24,290 bases of DNA from an uncultured Clostridia bacterium (GTDB lineage Bacteria; Bacillota_A; Clostridia; Oscillospirales; Oscillospiraceae), in contig CASEPH010000026.1 in the NCBI GenBank assembly GCA_949289625.1, positions 1 through 24,290 of the forward strand, given 5' to 3'. The translations under genes and the position numbers were made by a program. Position 1 is the stretch's first letter. The number at the start of each line of letters is the position of its first letter. The notes beneath the pieces were generated by a model. It had not been told where the DNA came from, made no database searches, and saw only the letters and a program-made list of their open reading frames with translations. Shown one piece after another: positions 17,377 to 24,290 of the stretch.

Positions 17377-18993
17377 TTAATCACTGGTTTTAGCATCGGG
17401 GTCCACCTGGCAGCACAGGAGATAGGGACCCGTGCTGCTAAGCATGGCGTCCAATGCGCTGTCGATGTCTCCGTCCTCAGAGACTTCGCCGTAGGCAACG
17501 CCATAGGCCTCTGCAAGCTTCGCAAAGTCCGGAGAATGATCCAAAGCCACGCCGAAGGGACCGCTGTAGGAGCTGTGCTGAATTTCATTTACCAGCCCCA
17601 GCACGTTGTTCTGCATCAGAATAATCTTCACCGGCGCATCCAAATTACGGAGCGTACTGAGTTCATTCTCAAACATCTGGAAACTGCCATCGCCGCATAC
17701 CACTACATTCTGACGCTGCTGGTCCGCCACATAGGCGCCCAGGGCAGCAGGCAGAGAATATCCCATGGTACCGAGGCCGCCGGTGGTCAGGAACCGGCCG
17801 TGCTTGATCCGCAGATGCTTGCAGGCCCAGATCTGATTCTGTCCCACATCCACAGACACACAGGCATCATCCTGAAGCTTGTCGCCCAAGGCCCGAATGA
17901 TCCGTGCCGGATGGGCAAATCCAGCTTTGGAGGGCAATTCTCTTTTCAGCTCCGCCGCCCGCTTTTCCTTCATGGTCTCCAAGTCCTGGGTTTGAGCCAC
18001 AGGGCACAGCTCCATGAGCTGCTGCAATACCTGCTTGACATCTCCCACCACAGGGATGGTGGTGCTGACGTTTTTGCCGATCTCCGCCGGGTCCACATCA
18101 ATATGTATGGTACGCATCCGACGGCCGATTTCTCCGGGAGACAAAATAGCTCGGTTCGCAACACGGGCACCCACAAGGATCAACAGATCCGAATTCCCCA
18201 GGGTCTTGTTGGCACAGGCCGTTCCAAAGGAACCGATCATACCCATGTACAGCGGATGATCCGTAGGCAGGGACCCAAGTCCCATCATGGTGGTGACCAC
18301 CGGGATTCCGGAAGCCTCCGCAAAAGCAATGGCTTCTTTCTCCGCATGGGCGGTAATGACGCCGCCACCCAGACACAGCACCGGCTTTTTCGCCTGACAG
18401 ATGGCCTCGGCAGCCCGCTCCACCTGCTTCACATTGCCCTTATAGGAGGGCTTATAGCCTCGAATATCCACCGTTTCGGGATATTCCGGCTCGATCATGG
18501 TTTTCTGAACGTCAATGGGAATGTCGATAAGGACCGGGCCCGGCCGTCCTGTGGAGGCAATGTGAAAGGCCTCTTTGACGATCTGGGGAATTTTTTTCGC
18601 ATCCTTCACCAGATAGCTGTGCTTGATGAAGGGCGCCACAGCACCGGTCATATCCACTTCCTGAAAAATATCCCGTCCCAGCAGATAGCTCTCCACCTGG
18701 CCGGTAATGGCTACCATGGGAATGGAATCCATATAAGCCGTGGCAATTCCTGTGATCAGGTTTGTTGCCCCCGGGCCGGATGTGACCATGCACACACCGG
18801 TCTTTCCGCTGATTCTGGCATAGCCGGACGCCATATGGCCGGCGTTCTGCTCCGTCCGAACCAGGGTGTAGCGAATATCGGAATGCTTCACCGCATCCAC
18901 CGCCGGACAGATGGTAGCTCCGGCATAGCCAAAAATATCTGTGACATGCTCTCGTTTCAAGCTCTCGATAAGAGCTTCGGCGCCACTGATCAT
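17377..18993 (-). CDS. ilvB: Acetolactate synthase large subunit, first copy, divergent active site
   Basis: 538 residues, first gene of the operon. ThDP-enzyme framework: 'DIFGYAGATICPAVDAV' (19-35, Ala in place of the usual Pro-Gly), Glu 48 in 'RTEQNAGHMASGYAR', 'SGPGATNLITGIATAYMDSI' (72-91), 'GRPGPVLIDIPIDVQ' (149-163), and the ThDP/Mg motif GDGSFQMFENE (434-444) with 'MQNNVLGLVNEIQ' (460-472). The conserved MVRQWQ is here LVNEIQ: Ile 471 replaces the Trp and Asn 469 the Arg. That Trp contributes to 2-ketobutyrate preference in studied enzymes, so substrate choice may differ; a role in another carboligation is possible but, given the adjacent ilvN and ilv operon, less likely. ATG 18993 has AAGGAGG seven bases upstream. 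The T-box leader lies directly in front. Confidence 0.92.
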   Translation of the reverse strand: MISGAEALIESLKREHVTDIFGYAGATICPAVDAVKHSDIRYTLVRTEQNAGHMASGYARISGKTGVCMVTSGPGATNLITGIATAYMDSIPMVAITGQVESYLLGRDIFQEVDMTGAVAPFIKHSYLVKDAKKIPQIVKEAFHIASTGRPGPVLIDIPIDVQKTMIEPEYPETVDIRGYKPSYKGNVKQVERAAEAICQAKKPVLCLGGGVITAHAEKEAIAFAEASGIPVVTTMMGLGSLPTDHPLYMGMIGSFGTACANKTLGNSDLLILVGARVANRAILSPGEIGRRMRTIHIDVDPAEIGKNVSTTIPVVGDVKQVLQQLMELCPVAQTQDLETMKEKRAAELKRELPSKAGFAHPARIIRALGDKLQDDACVSVDVGQNQIWACKHLRIKHGRFLTTGGLGTMGYSLPAALGAYVADQQRQNVVVCGDGSFQMFENELSTLRNLDAPVKIILMQNNVLGLVNEIQHSSYSGPFGVALDHSPDFAKLAEAYGVAYGEVSEDGDIDSALDAMLSSTGPYLLCCQVDPDAKTSD

Positions 18994-19040
18994 ACTGAGA
19001 CCTCCTTCTTTTTTTCTTGAACAGGCTGGCGAAAATGGAT

Positions 19041-19078
19041 AAAAAAACAGCCTCGTCCCATCACTTAGGACGAAGCTT
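19041..19078 (-). terminator. Regulated terminator of the T-box leader
   Basis: Minus strand: AGCTTCGTCC (19068-19077) pairs with GGACGAGGCT (19049-19058), one G-U pair, followed by seven T at 19041-19047. Its 5' arm is shared with the antiterminator that pairs with the AGG of the T-box core, as expected for this switch. It lies about 50 bases before the first ilvB start. Confidence 0.92.
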
Positions 19079-19314
19079 CCTCCGCGTTACCACCTAAATT
19101 CCCGCAATACGGGCCCTCATTTTTCCGACACACCAGAATGCCGAAAAATTCCCGATAACGGAGGATACCGTCGCCGCCTAGAGCAAAAAGCCTTCAGTGC
19201 GAAGCTCCAAGGTGAGTTTCACCGCAGCGTGGACAGGCGTTCACACCAAACACGCCCTCTCTGCTGTCCCGTGATTGCGGATACTTTTCCTTTTCACAGC
19301 CTGTTTCAAATATT
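19041..19314 (-). ncRNA. T-box riboswitch (probable tRNA-Leu sensor) of the ilv operon
   Basis: Leader RNA on the minus strand. The T-box core AGGTGGTAACGCGG is at 19082-19095 and includes UGGU (19089-19092), which would pair with a tRNA ending ACCA. Stem I is seen: CCGCA/TGCGG, GGACAG/CTGTCC and GGCGT/ACGCC pairings, the distal AGAGA and GGTGTGAA elements, and a specifier loop with 5' AAAAGUA opposite 3' UGAAACUCA. The specifier triplet is best read as CUC (Leu) at 19214-19216, followed by the usual A and then CCUU. When uncharged tRNA binds, the antiterminator forms and the downstream genes are transcribed. A Leu specifier agrees with the ilv-leu leader of B. subtilis; reading one or two bases off would give a different codon, so the amino acid is less sure than the T-box itself. 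Confidence 0.93.
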
Positions 19315-19320
19315 TGTTTC

Positions 19321-19349
19321 ATCATACTAAAGTGTTTTCTGTTTGTCAA
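19321..19349 (-). promoter_or_regulatory. Sigma-A promoter of the ilv operon
   Basis: Minus strand: perfect -35 TTGACA (19344-19349), 17-base spacer, -10 TATGAT (19321-19326). Transcription from about 19314 places the whole T-box in the leader. Confidence 0.88.
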
Positions 19350-19526
19350 TGGCATTTTCCCACTTCCCGATAATTTTAGCATTCTGCTCTTTTTTCCCCG
19401 AAACCGCCCTTCTTTTTTTGGCATGTTTGTAGCTGCTCCAGCCGATTATGCCTTGTTTTTTAATGGCATGTATGTTAATCTTTTGTCTGTCAATTTTATG
19501 TTTGATAGGTAATAAGGAGAGAGAAC

Positions 19527-20672
19527 GTGAAAATTGCTGTAATATGCGATGTCTTGGGTGACGAAAACAACGGCACCACCATCGCTGCCATGAACCTGAT
19601 TCGTTCCCTGCGAGATAAGGGGCATACGGTCCGGGTGGTCTGTGCCGACCAGTCCCGCGCCGGTTCTCCAGACTATTATATTGTACCCAAGTTCAACTTC
19701 GGTCCTTTTAACCGTTATGTGGAAAAGAACGGCGTGGCCCCCGCCCGCGTGGATCATCCGATTTTGGAATCTGCCATTGCCGACGCTGACATCATCCATG
19801 TCATGCTGCCCTTTGGCCTCGGGAAAGCAGCTGCCATCTACGCCCACAGCCATGGAATCCCTTTGACCGCAGGTTTTCACTGTCAGGCGGAAAATTTGAC
19901 CGGACATTTGCTTCTGAAGGACTTCCAATGGGGCAACCGTGTGACCTATCGTGTCTTTTATCGCCGTTTATATCAGTATTGCGACTGCATTCACTATCCC
20001 TCCAAATTTATCTGTGATACCTTTGAATCCGTGGTGGGACCTACGCCCCACAGAATCATTTCCAACGGTGTGGGAGACGCCTTTATCCCCGGTCCCTCCA
20101 AACGTCCGGAGGCTCTGAAAGACAAATATATAGTGCTATTTACAGGACGCTACAGCCGGGAAAAATCCCACCGGGTATTGATTGACGCAGTGGCACGTTC
20201 CCGTCATCGGGACCAAATTCAGTTGATTTTCGCCGGCACAGGTCCTCTGGAGGCCTATCTCAGACATTATGCCAAAAAGCGCCGGATCCCACCGCCCATC
20301 ATGCAGTTCTACAGCCGGAATGATCTCATTCAGGTAATTCGCTCCGCAGACCTCTATGTTCACCCCGCAGAGATCGAAATTGAAGCAATCTCCTGTCTGG
20401 AAGCCATCGCCTGCGGAAGGGTTCCACTGATTGCCGATTCCCCCCGCAGCGCCACCCGCTATTTTGCATTGTCCGAAAACAACCTTTTTCACTATAATGA
20501 TCCGGACAGCCTAGCTGAAAAAATGGACTGGTGGCTCGAACACCCGGAACAGCGTCAGCATTGTTCCCAAGAATATCTAGGCTATGCCCAACAGTTCAGC
20601 TTCAGCCAGTGCATGGACCAAATGGAGCAGATGCTTCAGGACGTCTGGGAGGAAAAACAGCATGAAGCCTGA
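19527..20672 (+). CDS. GT4-family glycosyltransferase
   Basis: 381 residues, cytoplasmic or peripheral, no membrane helix. GT-B fold with 'MKIAVICDVLGDENNGTTIA' (a Gly/Thr-rich loop with an N-terminal strand), the donor-binding 'VLFTGRYSREKSH' (203-215, Arg 208 and Lys 213) and the EX7E motif in 'AEIEIEAISCLEAIACGRVP' (Glu 284 and Glu 292). These retaining enzymes use a nucleotide sugar; close relatives make mono- or diglucosyl-diacylglycerol, but the acceptor here is a guess. It begins with GTG 19527, supported by AAGGAGAG upstream. The neighbouring acyltransferase gene overlaps its 3' end by 11 bases, which points to lipid glycosylation or glycolipid remodelling. No strong promoter is seen in front; TTGTTT-N17-TAATCT at about 19453-19482 is a weak candidate. 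Confidence 0.9.
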   Translation: MKIAVICDVLGDENNGTTIAAMNLIRSLRDKGHTVRVVCADQSRAGSPDYYIVPKFNFGPFNRYVEKNGVAPARVDHPILESAIADADIIHVMLPFGLGKAAAIYAHSHGIPLTAGFHCQAENLTGHLLLKDFQWGNRVTYRVFYRRLYQYCDCIHYPSKFICDTFESVVGPTPHRIISNGVGDAFIPGPSKRPEALKDKYIVLFTGRYSREKSHRVLIDAVARSRHRDQIQLIFAGTGPLEAYLRHYAKKRRIPPPIMQFYSRNDLIQVIRSADLYVHPAEIEIEAISCLEAIACGRVPLIADSPRSATRYFALSENNLFHYNDPDSLAEKMDWWLEHPEQRQHCSQEYLGYAQQFSFSQCMDQMEQMLQDVWEEKQHEA

Positions 20673-21459
20673 TCACATTATATATTATTCCGACCCGTTG
20701 TCAGACGACTTTGCCCAAACAGCCATCCATACCCGAGATGTGGAAGCTGGCTTTCCCTACGTCCGCAAATCAAGACCATGGAATTACTTCGCAGCACTGC
20801 TCTACTATCTGGTCGCAGTTCCCGTAGTATATTTGATCTCCAAAGTATATTTGGGGTTAAAGTTTGAAAACCGGGACGCTTCATTTCAAATAAAAGGCAC
20901 GGGATTTTTTCTCTACGGAAATCATACCAGATATCTTGACGCCTTTCTTCCAGCCCTTGCTGCCTTTCCAAATCGGGCCTATGTGGTGTCGAATCCTGAC
21001 GCGGTCTCTCTCCCCTTTTTGAAGAACCTGGTTTTGATGCTGGGGGTTATCCCGCTTCCCACAAAGTTTACAGGCATGCGTTCCTTTCTCTCCACCATAT
21101 CTCAGCGGTATCAGGAGAACGCCTGTGTGGCCATTTTCCCGGAAGCCCATATCTGGCCCTTCTATACCGGGATCCGTCCATTCCCCGATACTGCCTTTCG
21201 GTACCCTGTAAAGGAAAACGCTCCGGTTATAGCCATGGTCACCACCTATAGAAAACGTCGTGGACTATTTCGCTTTTTGAAAAAACCCGGCATGACCGTT
21301 ACCCTTTCCCAACCCATGTATCCCCGTCAGGATCTGGCCCCCAAACAAGCGCAGCAGGAACTTCGAGATCGGGTCCACCACTTCATGGTGGAGGTCTCTT
21401 CCTCCCGAGAAAATGTGGCGTATATTCGCTATGAACCCATTTTAAACGAAGAAATTTAA
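20662..21459 (+). CDS. PlsC-like 1-acyl-glycerol-3-phosphate acyltransferase family protein
   Basis: 265 residues. A hydrophobic segment 'WNYFAALLYYLVAVPVVYLI' (40-59) anchors it; then the acyltransferase motif HX4D as His 88-Asp 93 in 'GNHTRYLDAF', 'RSFLSTISQRYQENACVAIF' and motif III 'FPEAHIWPF' (159-167). In ordinary PlsC, motif III is FPEGTR; here the Gly is Ala and the Thr-Arg pair is replaced by His-Ile, as in divergent LPLAT members, so the acceptor may not be lysophosphatidic acid. ATG 20662 has GGAGG about nine bases upstream and lies inside the end of the glycosyltransferase gene, so the two are translationally coupled. Together they probably build or modify an envelope lipid. Confidence 0.87.
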   Translation: MKPDHIIYYSDPLSDDFAQTAIHTRDVEAGFPYVRKSRPWNYFAALLYYLVAVPVVYLISKVYLGLKFENRDASFQIKGTGFFLYGNHTRYLDAFLPALAAFPNRAYVVSNPDAVSLPFLKNLVLMLGVIPLPTKFTGMRSFLSTISQRYQENACVAIFPEAHIWPFYTGIRPFPDTAFRYPVKENAPVIAMVTTYRKRRGLFRFLKKPGMTVTLSQPMYPRQDLAPKQAQQELRDRVHHFMVEVSSSRENVAYIRYEPILNEEI

Positions 21460-21478
21460 TATATTTTCATATTTCTGC

Positions 21479-21506
21479 TTTACAAACGGAAAAATAGTGG
21501 TATAAT
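21479..21506 (+). promoter_or_regulatory. Sigma-A promoter of rpsO
   Basis: -35 TTTACA (21479-21484), 16-base spacer, -10 TATAAT (21501-21506); a 17-base spacing is obtained if the -35 is taken one base earlier. It starts 20 bases after the acyltransferase stop. Confidence 0.75.
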
Positions 21507-21512
21507 TCATTA

Positions 21513-21600
21513 GGTATGCCCAATCGCTCAGTTGCGGGACAACGCCGGAATTCCGGGTTTCACCCGCCCGTCACTTAGCATTCGGGTCAAATTATTGGAA
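21513..21600 (+). ncRNA. Structured 5' leader of rpsO, candidate autoregulatory element
   Basis: About 100 untranslated bases. They contain a perfect 12-bp palindrome CCGGAATTCCGG (21545-21556) and competing pairings: GCGGG (21534-21538) or CGGG (21554-21557) with CCCGC/CCCG (21563-21567), and CCCG (21567-21570) with CGGG (21583-21586). S15 represses its own mRNA through different leader folds in several bacteria; that this leader does so is inference. Confidence 0.4.
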
Positions 21601-21613
21601 AGGTGGAAATACT

Positions 21614-21880
21614 ATGATCCGCAAAGAAGTCAAAGACCAGATCATCAAGGAGTACGCAACCCACGAAGGCGACACCGGTTCTCCCGAGGTCCAGGTGGCC
21701 GTTCTCACCTATCGCATCAATGAGCTCACCGAGCATCTGCGCACCCATATCCACGATGACCACAGCCGTCGTGGTCTGCTCAAGATGGTTGGTAAGCGCC
21801 GCAATCTGCTGGACTACCTGGCCAAGAAGGATATTGAGCGCTATCGTGAGCTGATCAAGAAGCTGGGTCTGCGTAAGTAA
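21614..21880 (+). CDS. rpsO: 30S ribosomal protein S15
   Basis: 88 residues, the standard length. It reads [20 protein letters not shown], then '[20 protein letters not shown]' and '[20 protein letters not shown]', the universal S15 signature with the basic 16S rRNA-binding segment, ending '[12 protein letters not shown]'. S15 binds the central domain of 16S rRNA early in small-subunit assembly. AAAGGTGG lies about 6 bases before the ATG. It is followed by a terminator and then pnp, the order found in many bacteria. Confidence 0.98.
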   Translation: MIRKEVKDQIIKEYATHEGDTGSPEVQVAVLTYRINELTEHLRTHIHDDHSRRGLLKMVGKRRNLLDYLAKKDIERYRELIKKLGLRK

Positions 21881-21924
21881 ATCCCGCATTGCCGCCCGGC
21901 ATCTGCGGAAAGTCAGTCAGAAGG

Positions 21925-21950
21925 GGGCGGCTCTTTTGAGCCGCCCTTTC
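21925..21950 (+). terminator. Terminator between rpsO and pnp
   Basis: A 9-bp perfect stem GGGCGGCTC (21925-21933) and GAGCCGCCC (21938-21946), TTTT loop, followed by TTTCTTGT. The T-tract is short, so some read-through into pnp is likely; no convincing separate pnp promoter is seen. Confidence 0.82.
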
Positions 21951-21974
21951 TTGTAAACCTGCGCACAGTCTTGT

Positions 21975-22026
21975 TTTAGCAGTTGAAAGAGCATCCGCCC
22001 AAGCGGGTCCTGTTTCAAGTGCTAAA
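21975..22026 (+). other. Long imperfect stem in the pnp leader
   Basis: Arms TTTAGCAGTTGAAA (21975-21988) and TTTCAAGTGCTAAA (22013-22026) pair over 14 positions with one mismatch. Inside lies a small hairpin CCGC/GCGG (21995-21998 with 22003-22006). It ends 37 bases before the pnp start. In E. coli a stem at this place is cut by RNase III and used in PNPase self-control; the resemblance is positional, not by sequence. Confidence 0.6.
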
Positions 22027-22063
22027 CATTCTGTGCCGGAAAATCAAAACAGGAGGTAACTTC

Positions 22064-24181
22064 ATGGTAACCAAAAAAGAATTTCCCAATCAGCATGTTT
22101 TCCAAACTGAAATCGGTGGCCGTCCCTTTACCGTCATTACTGGTAAAGTGGCAGAGCTCTGCAACGGCGAGTGCATCTGCCGTTACGGCGACACGGTGGT
22201 GCTGACCACGGTGGTGGCTTCTTCCGCCCCCAAGTCCGGCATCGACTACTTTCCTCTCACCATCGACTTTGAGGAGCGTATGTATTCCGTGGGCCGGATC
22301 CCCGGTGCCTATCTCCGCAGAGAGGGCCGTCCCTCTGAAAAGGGTGTGCTGGTAAGCCGGCTTATTGACCGTCCCATGCGCCCCTTCTTCGACGATGACC
22401 TCCGCAACGATGTGGTCATCACCTGCACCGCCCTTTCCAACGACTACGATAACTCCATCGAAGTCGTGGCTTCTCTGGGCGCCTTTATTGCCACCGCTTA
22501 TTCCGACGTGCCCTGGAACGGCCCCATGGCCACCACTCAGGTTGCCTATGTGGACGGGGAATACGTCATCAACCCCAGCTATGAGCAGCATCAGAAGGCC
22601 GATATGTTCATCACCATCGCTTCCACTGCGGAAAAGGTGGTTATGATCGAGACCGAGGCCAATGAGATTCCCGAGGATATTCTCCTGGGCGGTATCAAGC
22701 TGGCCCATGAGACCAACCAGAAGATTGTGGCCTTCATCAACGAGATCGTGGCGGAGATCGGCAAGCCCAAGTTCTCCTTCGAAAAGGCTGCCGTCAACTA
22801 TGATCTGCTGAATGATCTGATGGAGTATGGCCTGGATCAGATTGAGTATGCTCTGGATACTCCCGATAAAAATGTTCGTGAGGAGCGTCTGGCTGCCATC
22901 CGGCTGGACTTTGCAGAGAAGTTTTCAGAGAAATATGAGGATTACGACCAGCATATCGAGGTCTGCCTCTACAAGATGCAGAAGAAGGTCGTGAAGAAAT
23001 GGCTCATGGCCGGCAAACGTGTGGACGGCCGTCAGACTGACGAAATCCGTCCTCTGGCCGCCGAGGTCGGCGTTTTGCCCCGGGTTCACGGCTCTGGCCT
23101 CTTTACCCGTGGTCAGACCCAAGTTCTGTCTGTTTGTACTCTTGGCAGCCTGTCCATGATGCAGAAGCTGGACACCATCTTCCCCGAAGAGGGCAAGCGT
23201 TGGATGCATCATTACAACATGCCCGCCTTCTCCACCGGCGAGGCCCGGGGCAGCCGCTCCACTTCCCGTCGGGAATACGGCCACGGTGCGCTGGTAGAAA
23301 AGGCTTTGGCACCGGTACTTCCCTCTGTAGAGGAGTTCCCCTACGCCATCCGCGTGGTCTCCGACGTGCTTTCCTCCAACGGTTCCACTTCTCAGGGTTC
23401 CATCTGCGGCACTACCCTGGCCCTGATGGACGCTGGTGTTCCCATTAAGCGGCCTGTGGCCGGCATCTCCTGCGGCCTGATTTCCGAGGGAGATACCTTC
23501 CGGACCTTCATTGACATCCAGGGCGTAGAGGACTTCCACGGCGAGATGGACTTTAAGGTGGCCGGTACCACCCAGGGCGTCACCGCCATTCAGATGGATC
23601 TGAAGAACGATGGTCTCACCATGGAGATCATTGAAAATGCGCTGGAAATTTGCCGTAAGGCCCGCCTGGAGATTCTGAATGAAGTCATGCTCCCCTGCAT
23701 CCCTGAGCCTCGGAAGGAAGTCAGCGAGTACGCCCCCAAGATGATCTCCATGAAGATCCCCGTGGACAAGATCCGCGAGGTCATCGGTTCCGGTGGCAAG
23801 ACCATTCAGAAGATCACCGCCGAGACTGGCGCCAAGATCGACATCGACGAAGATGGTTCCATCTTCATCTCTGCTGTGGACAGCTCCGCCTGCAAGGCTG
23901 CCAAAACTGCCATCGACAACATCTGCTTTGTCCCCGAGGTGGGCAAGCTGTACTACGGCAAGGTGGTACGGATTATCCCCATCGGCGCCTTTGTGGAACT
24001 GGCTCCCGGCAAGGACGGCATGATCCACATCTCCAAGCTGGAGAACCACCGTGTGGAAAAGGTGGAGGACGTCCTGAACGTGGGCGATATGACCTGGGTC
24101 AAGGTCACGGACATCGACGAAAAGGGTCGGGTCAACCTCTCCAGAAAAGACGCTCTAAAAGAGATGGCAAAGAAACAATAA
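22064..24181 (+). CDS. pnp: Polyribonucleotide nucleotidyltransferase (PNPase)
   Basis: 705 residues, normal length. It degrades RNA 3' to 5' with phosphate. Order of domains: first RNase PH domain from 'FQTEIGGRPFTVITGKVAEL' (13-32), with 'RPMRPFF' near 105; an all-helical linker; second, catalytic RNase PH domain from about 320, with 'FTRGQTQVLSVCTLGSLSMM' and 'GEARGSRSTSRREYGHGALV'; KH domain about 557-625 with IGSGGKTIQKI (574-584); S1 domain about 626-705 with 'YYGKVVRIIPIGAFVEL'. The ATG at 22064 has AGGAGG 7 bases upstream; the frame is open to 21983, but that part lies in the leader stem. It shares the classic rpsO-pnp arrangement and is followed by a strong terminator. Confidence 0.98.
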   Translation: MVTKKEFPNQHVFQTEIGGRPFTVITGKVAELCNGECICRYGDTVVLTTVVASSAPKSGIDYFPLTIDFEERMYSVGRIPGAYLRREGRPSEKGVLVSRLIDRPMRPFFDDDLRNDVVITCTALSNDYDNSIEVVASLGAFIATAYSDVPWNGPMATTQVAYVDGEYVINPSYEQHQKADMFITIASTAEKVVMIETEANEIPEDILLGGIKLAHETNQKIVAFINEIVAEIGKPKFSFEKAAVNYDLLNDLMEYGLDQIEYALDTPDKNVREERLAAIRLDFAEKFSEKYEDYDQHIEVCLYKMQKKVVKKWLMAGKRVDGRQTDEIRPLAAEVGVLPRVHGSGLFTRGQTQVLSVCTLGSLSMMQKLDTIFPEEGKRWMHHYNMPAFSTGEARGSRSTSRREYGHGALVEKALAPVLPSVEEFPYAIRVVSDVLSSNGSTSQGSICGTTLALMDAGVPIKRPVAGISCGLISEGDTFRTFIDIQGVEDFHGEMDFKVAGTTQGVTAIQMDLKNDGLTMEIIENALEICRKARLEILNEVMLPCIPEPRKEVSEYAPKMISMKIPVDKIREVIGSGGKTIQKITAETGAKIDIDEDGSIFISAVDSSACKAAKTAIDNICFVPEVGKLYYGKVVRIIPIGAFVELAPGKDGMIHISKLENHRVEKVEDVLNVGDMTWVKVTDIDEKGRVNLSRKDALKEMAKKQ

Positions 24182-24193
24182 GAAATAACGCCG

Positions 24194-24223
24194 CAGCGGC
24201 AGGGATTTCCTGCCGCTGTTTTT
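24194..24223 (+). terminator. Rho-independent terminator of pnp
   Basis: A perfect 10-bp stem CAGCGGCAGG (24194-24203) and CCTGCCGCTG (24209-24218), loop GATTT, then TTTTT. It ends the rpsO-pnp unit 12 bases after the stop codon. Confidence 0.95.
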
Positions 24224-24260
24224 ATTATCACACGCTGCGTCTGTTTGATCTGCGAACCTA

Positions 24261-24289
24261 TTGACAAACAGTCGCGTATTTGCTAAATT
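24261..24289 (+). promoter_or_regulatory. Putative promoter of a gene beyond the right edge
   Basis: -35 TTGACA (24261-24266), 17-base spacer, -10 TAAATT (24284-24289). It sits right after the pnp terminator and reads out of the window. Confidence 0.6.
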
Positions 24290-24290
24290 G

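Noticed and set aside
19194..19424. A 76-codon minus-strand frame in front of the ilv operon
   Set aside because: It spans the promoter and Stem I of the T-box, and has no ribosome site, so it is chance within a structured leader.
21564..21574. CCGCCCGTCAC in the rpsO leader is identical to a universal 16S rRNA stretch near position 1400
   Set aside because: S15 binds the central domain of 16S rRNA, not this region. An 11-base match is too short to claim mimicry, and no other rRNA sequence surrounds it.

Overview
The window reads as chromosomal DNA of an anaerobic, spore-former-type Firmicute. Oscillospiraceae-like clostridia are the best guess. This rests on consensus sigma-A promoters with AT-rich spacers, strong AGGAGG ribosome-binding sites, a T-box riboswitch, a moderately GC-rich coding style and a GNAT/old-yellow-enzyme/oligopeptide-transporter gene mix. 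The lineage is an inference; no rRNA or tRNA is present. No mobile element, phage gene, CRISPR array or tRNA was found. The content is mainly core metabolism, so the interest lies in details of the genes and leaders.

Layout. (1) Positions 1-1500, minus strand: the 5' part of a flavin oxidoreductase of the old yellow enzyme family, cut by the window edge, and a GNAT acetyltransferase, each with its own promoter. (2) 1500-9330, minus strand: a complete oligopeptide/dipeptide ABC transporter in the order binding lipoprotein, two permeases, two ATPases, then a coupled 92-residue membrane protein and a terminator. A perfect TTGACA-N17-TATAAT promoter drives it through a leader with two abutting palindromes. 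Both the lipoprotein and the second permease carry large extra segments. (3) 9319-11630, minus strand: an M3-family oligoendopeptidase and a four-helix membrane protein, just upstream of the transporter. Together with it they suggest a peptide uptake and hydrolysis unit. (4) 11780-19350, minus strand: a branched-chain amino acid operon with promoter, T-box leader (probable Leu CUC specifier), two tandem acetolactate synthase large/small subunit pairs, ilvC, ilvD and a strong terminator. (5) 19527-21459, plus strand: a GT4 glycosyltransferase overlapping a PlsC-like acyltransferase, likely for envelope lipids. (6) 21479-24223, plus strand: rpsO and pnp, each with a structured leader and a terminator, followed by an outward-facing promoter at the right edge.

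The most notable points are: two acetolactate synthases in one T-box-controlled operon, the upstream one lacking the family's conserved Trp; a permease with a roughly 210-residue external insertion matched by an enlarged binding protein; the palindromic leader of the transporter operon; and a long near-perfect stem in the rpsO-pnp intergenic region. I saw nothing that amounts to a clearly new system.
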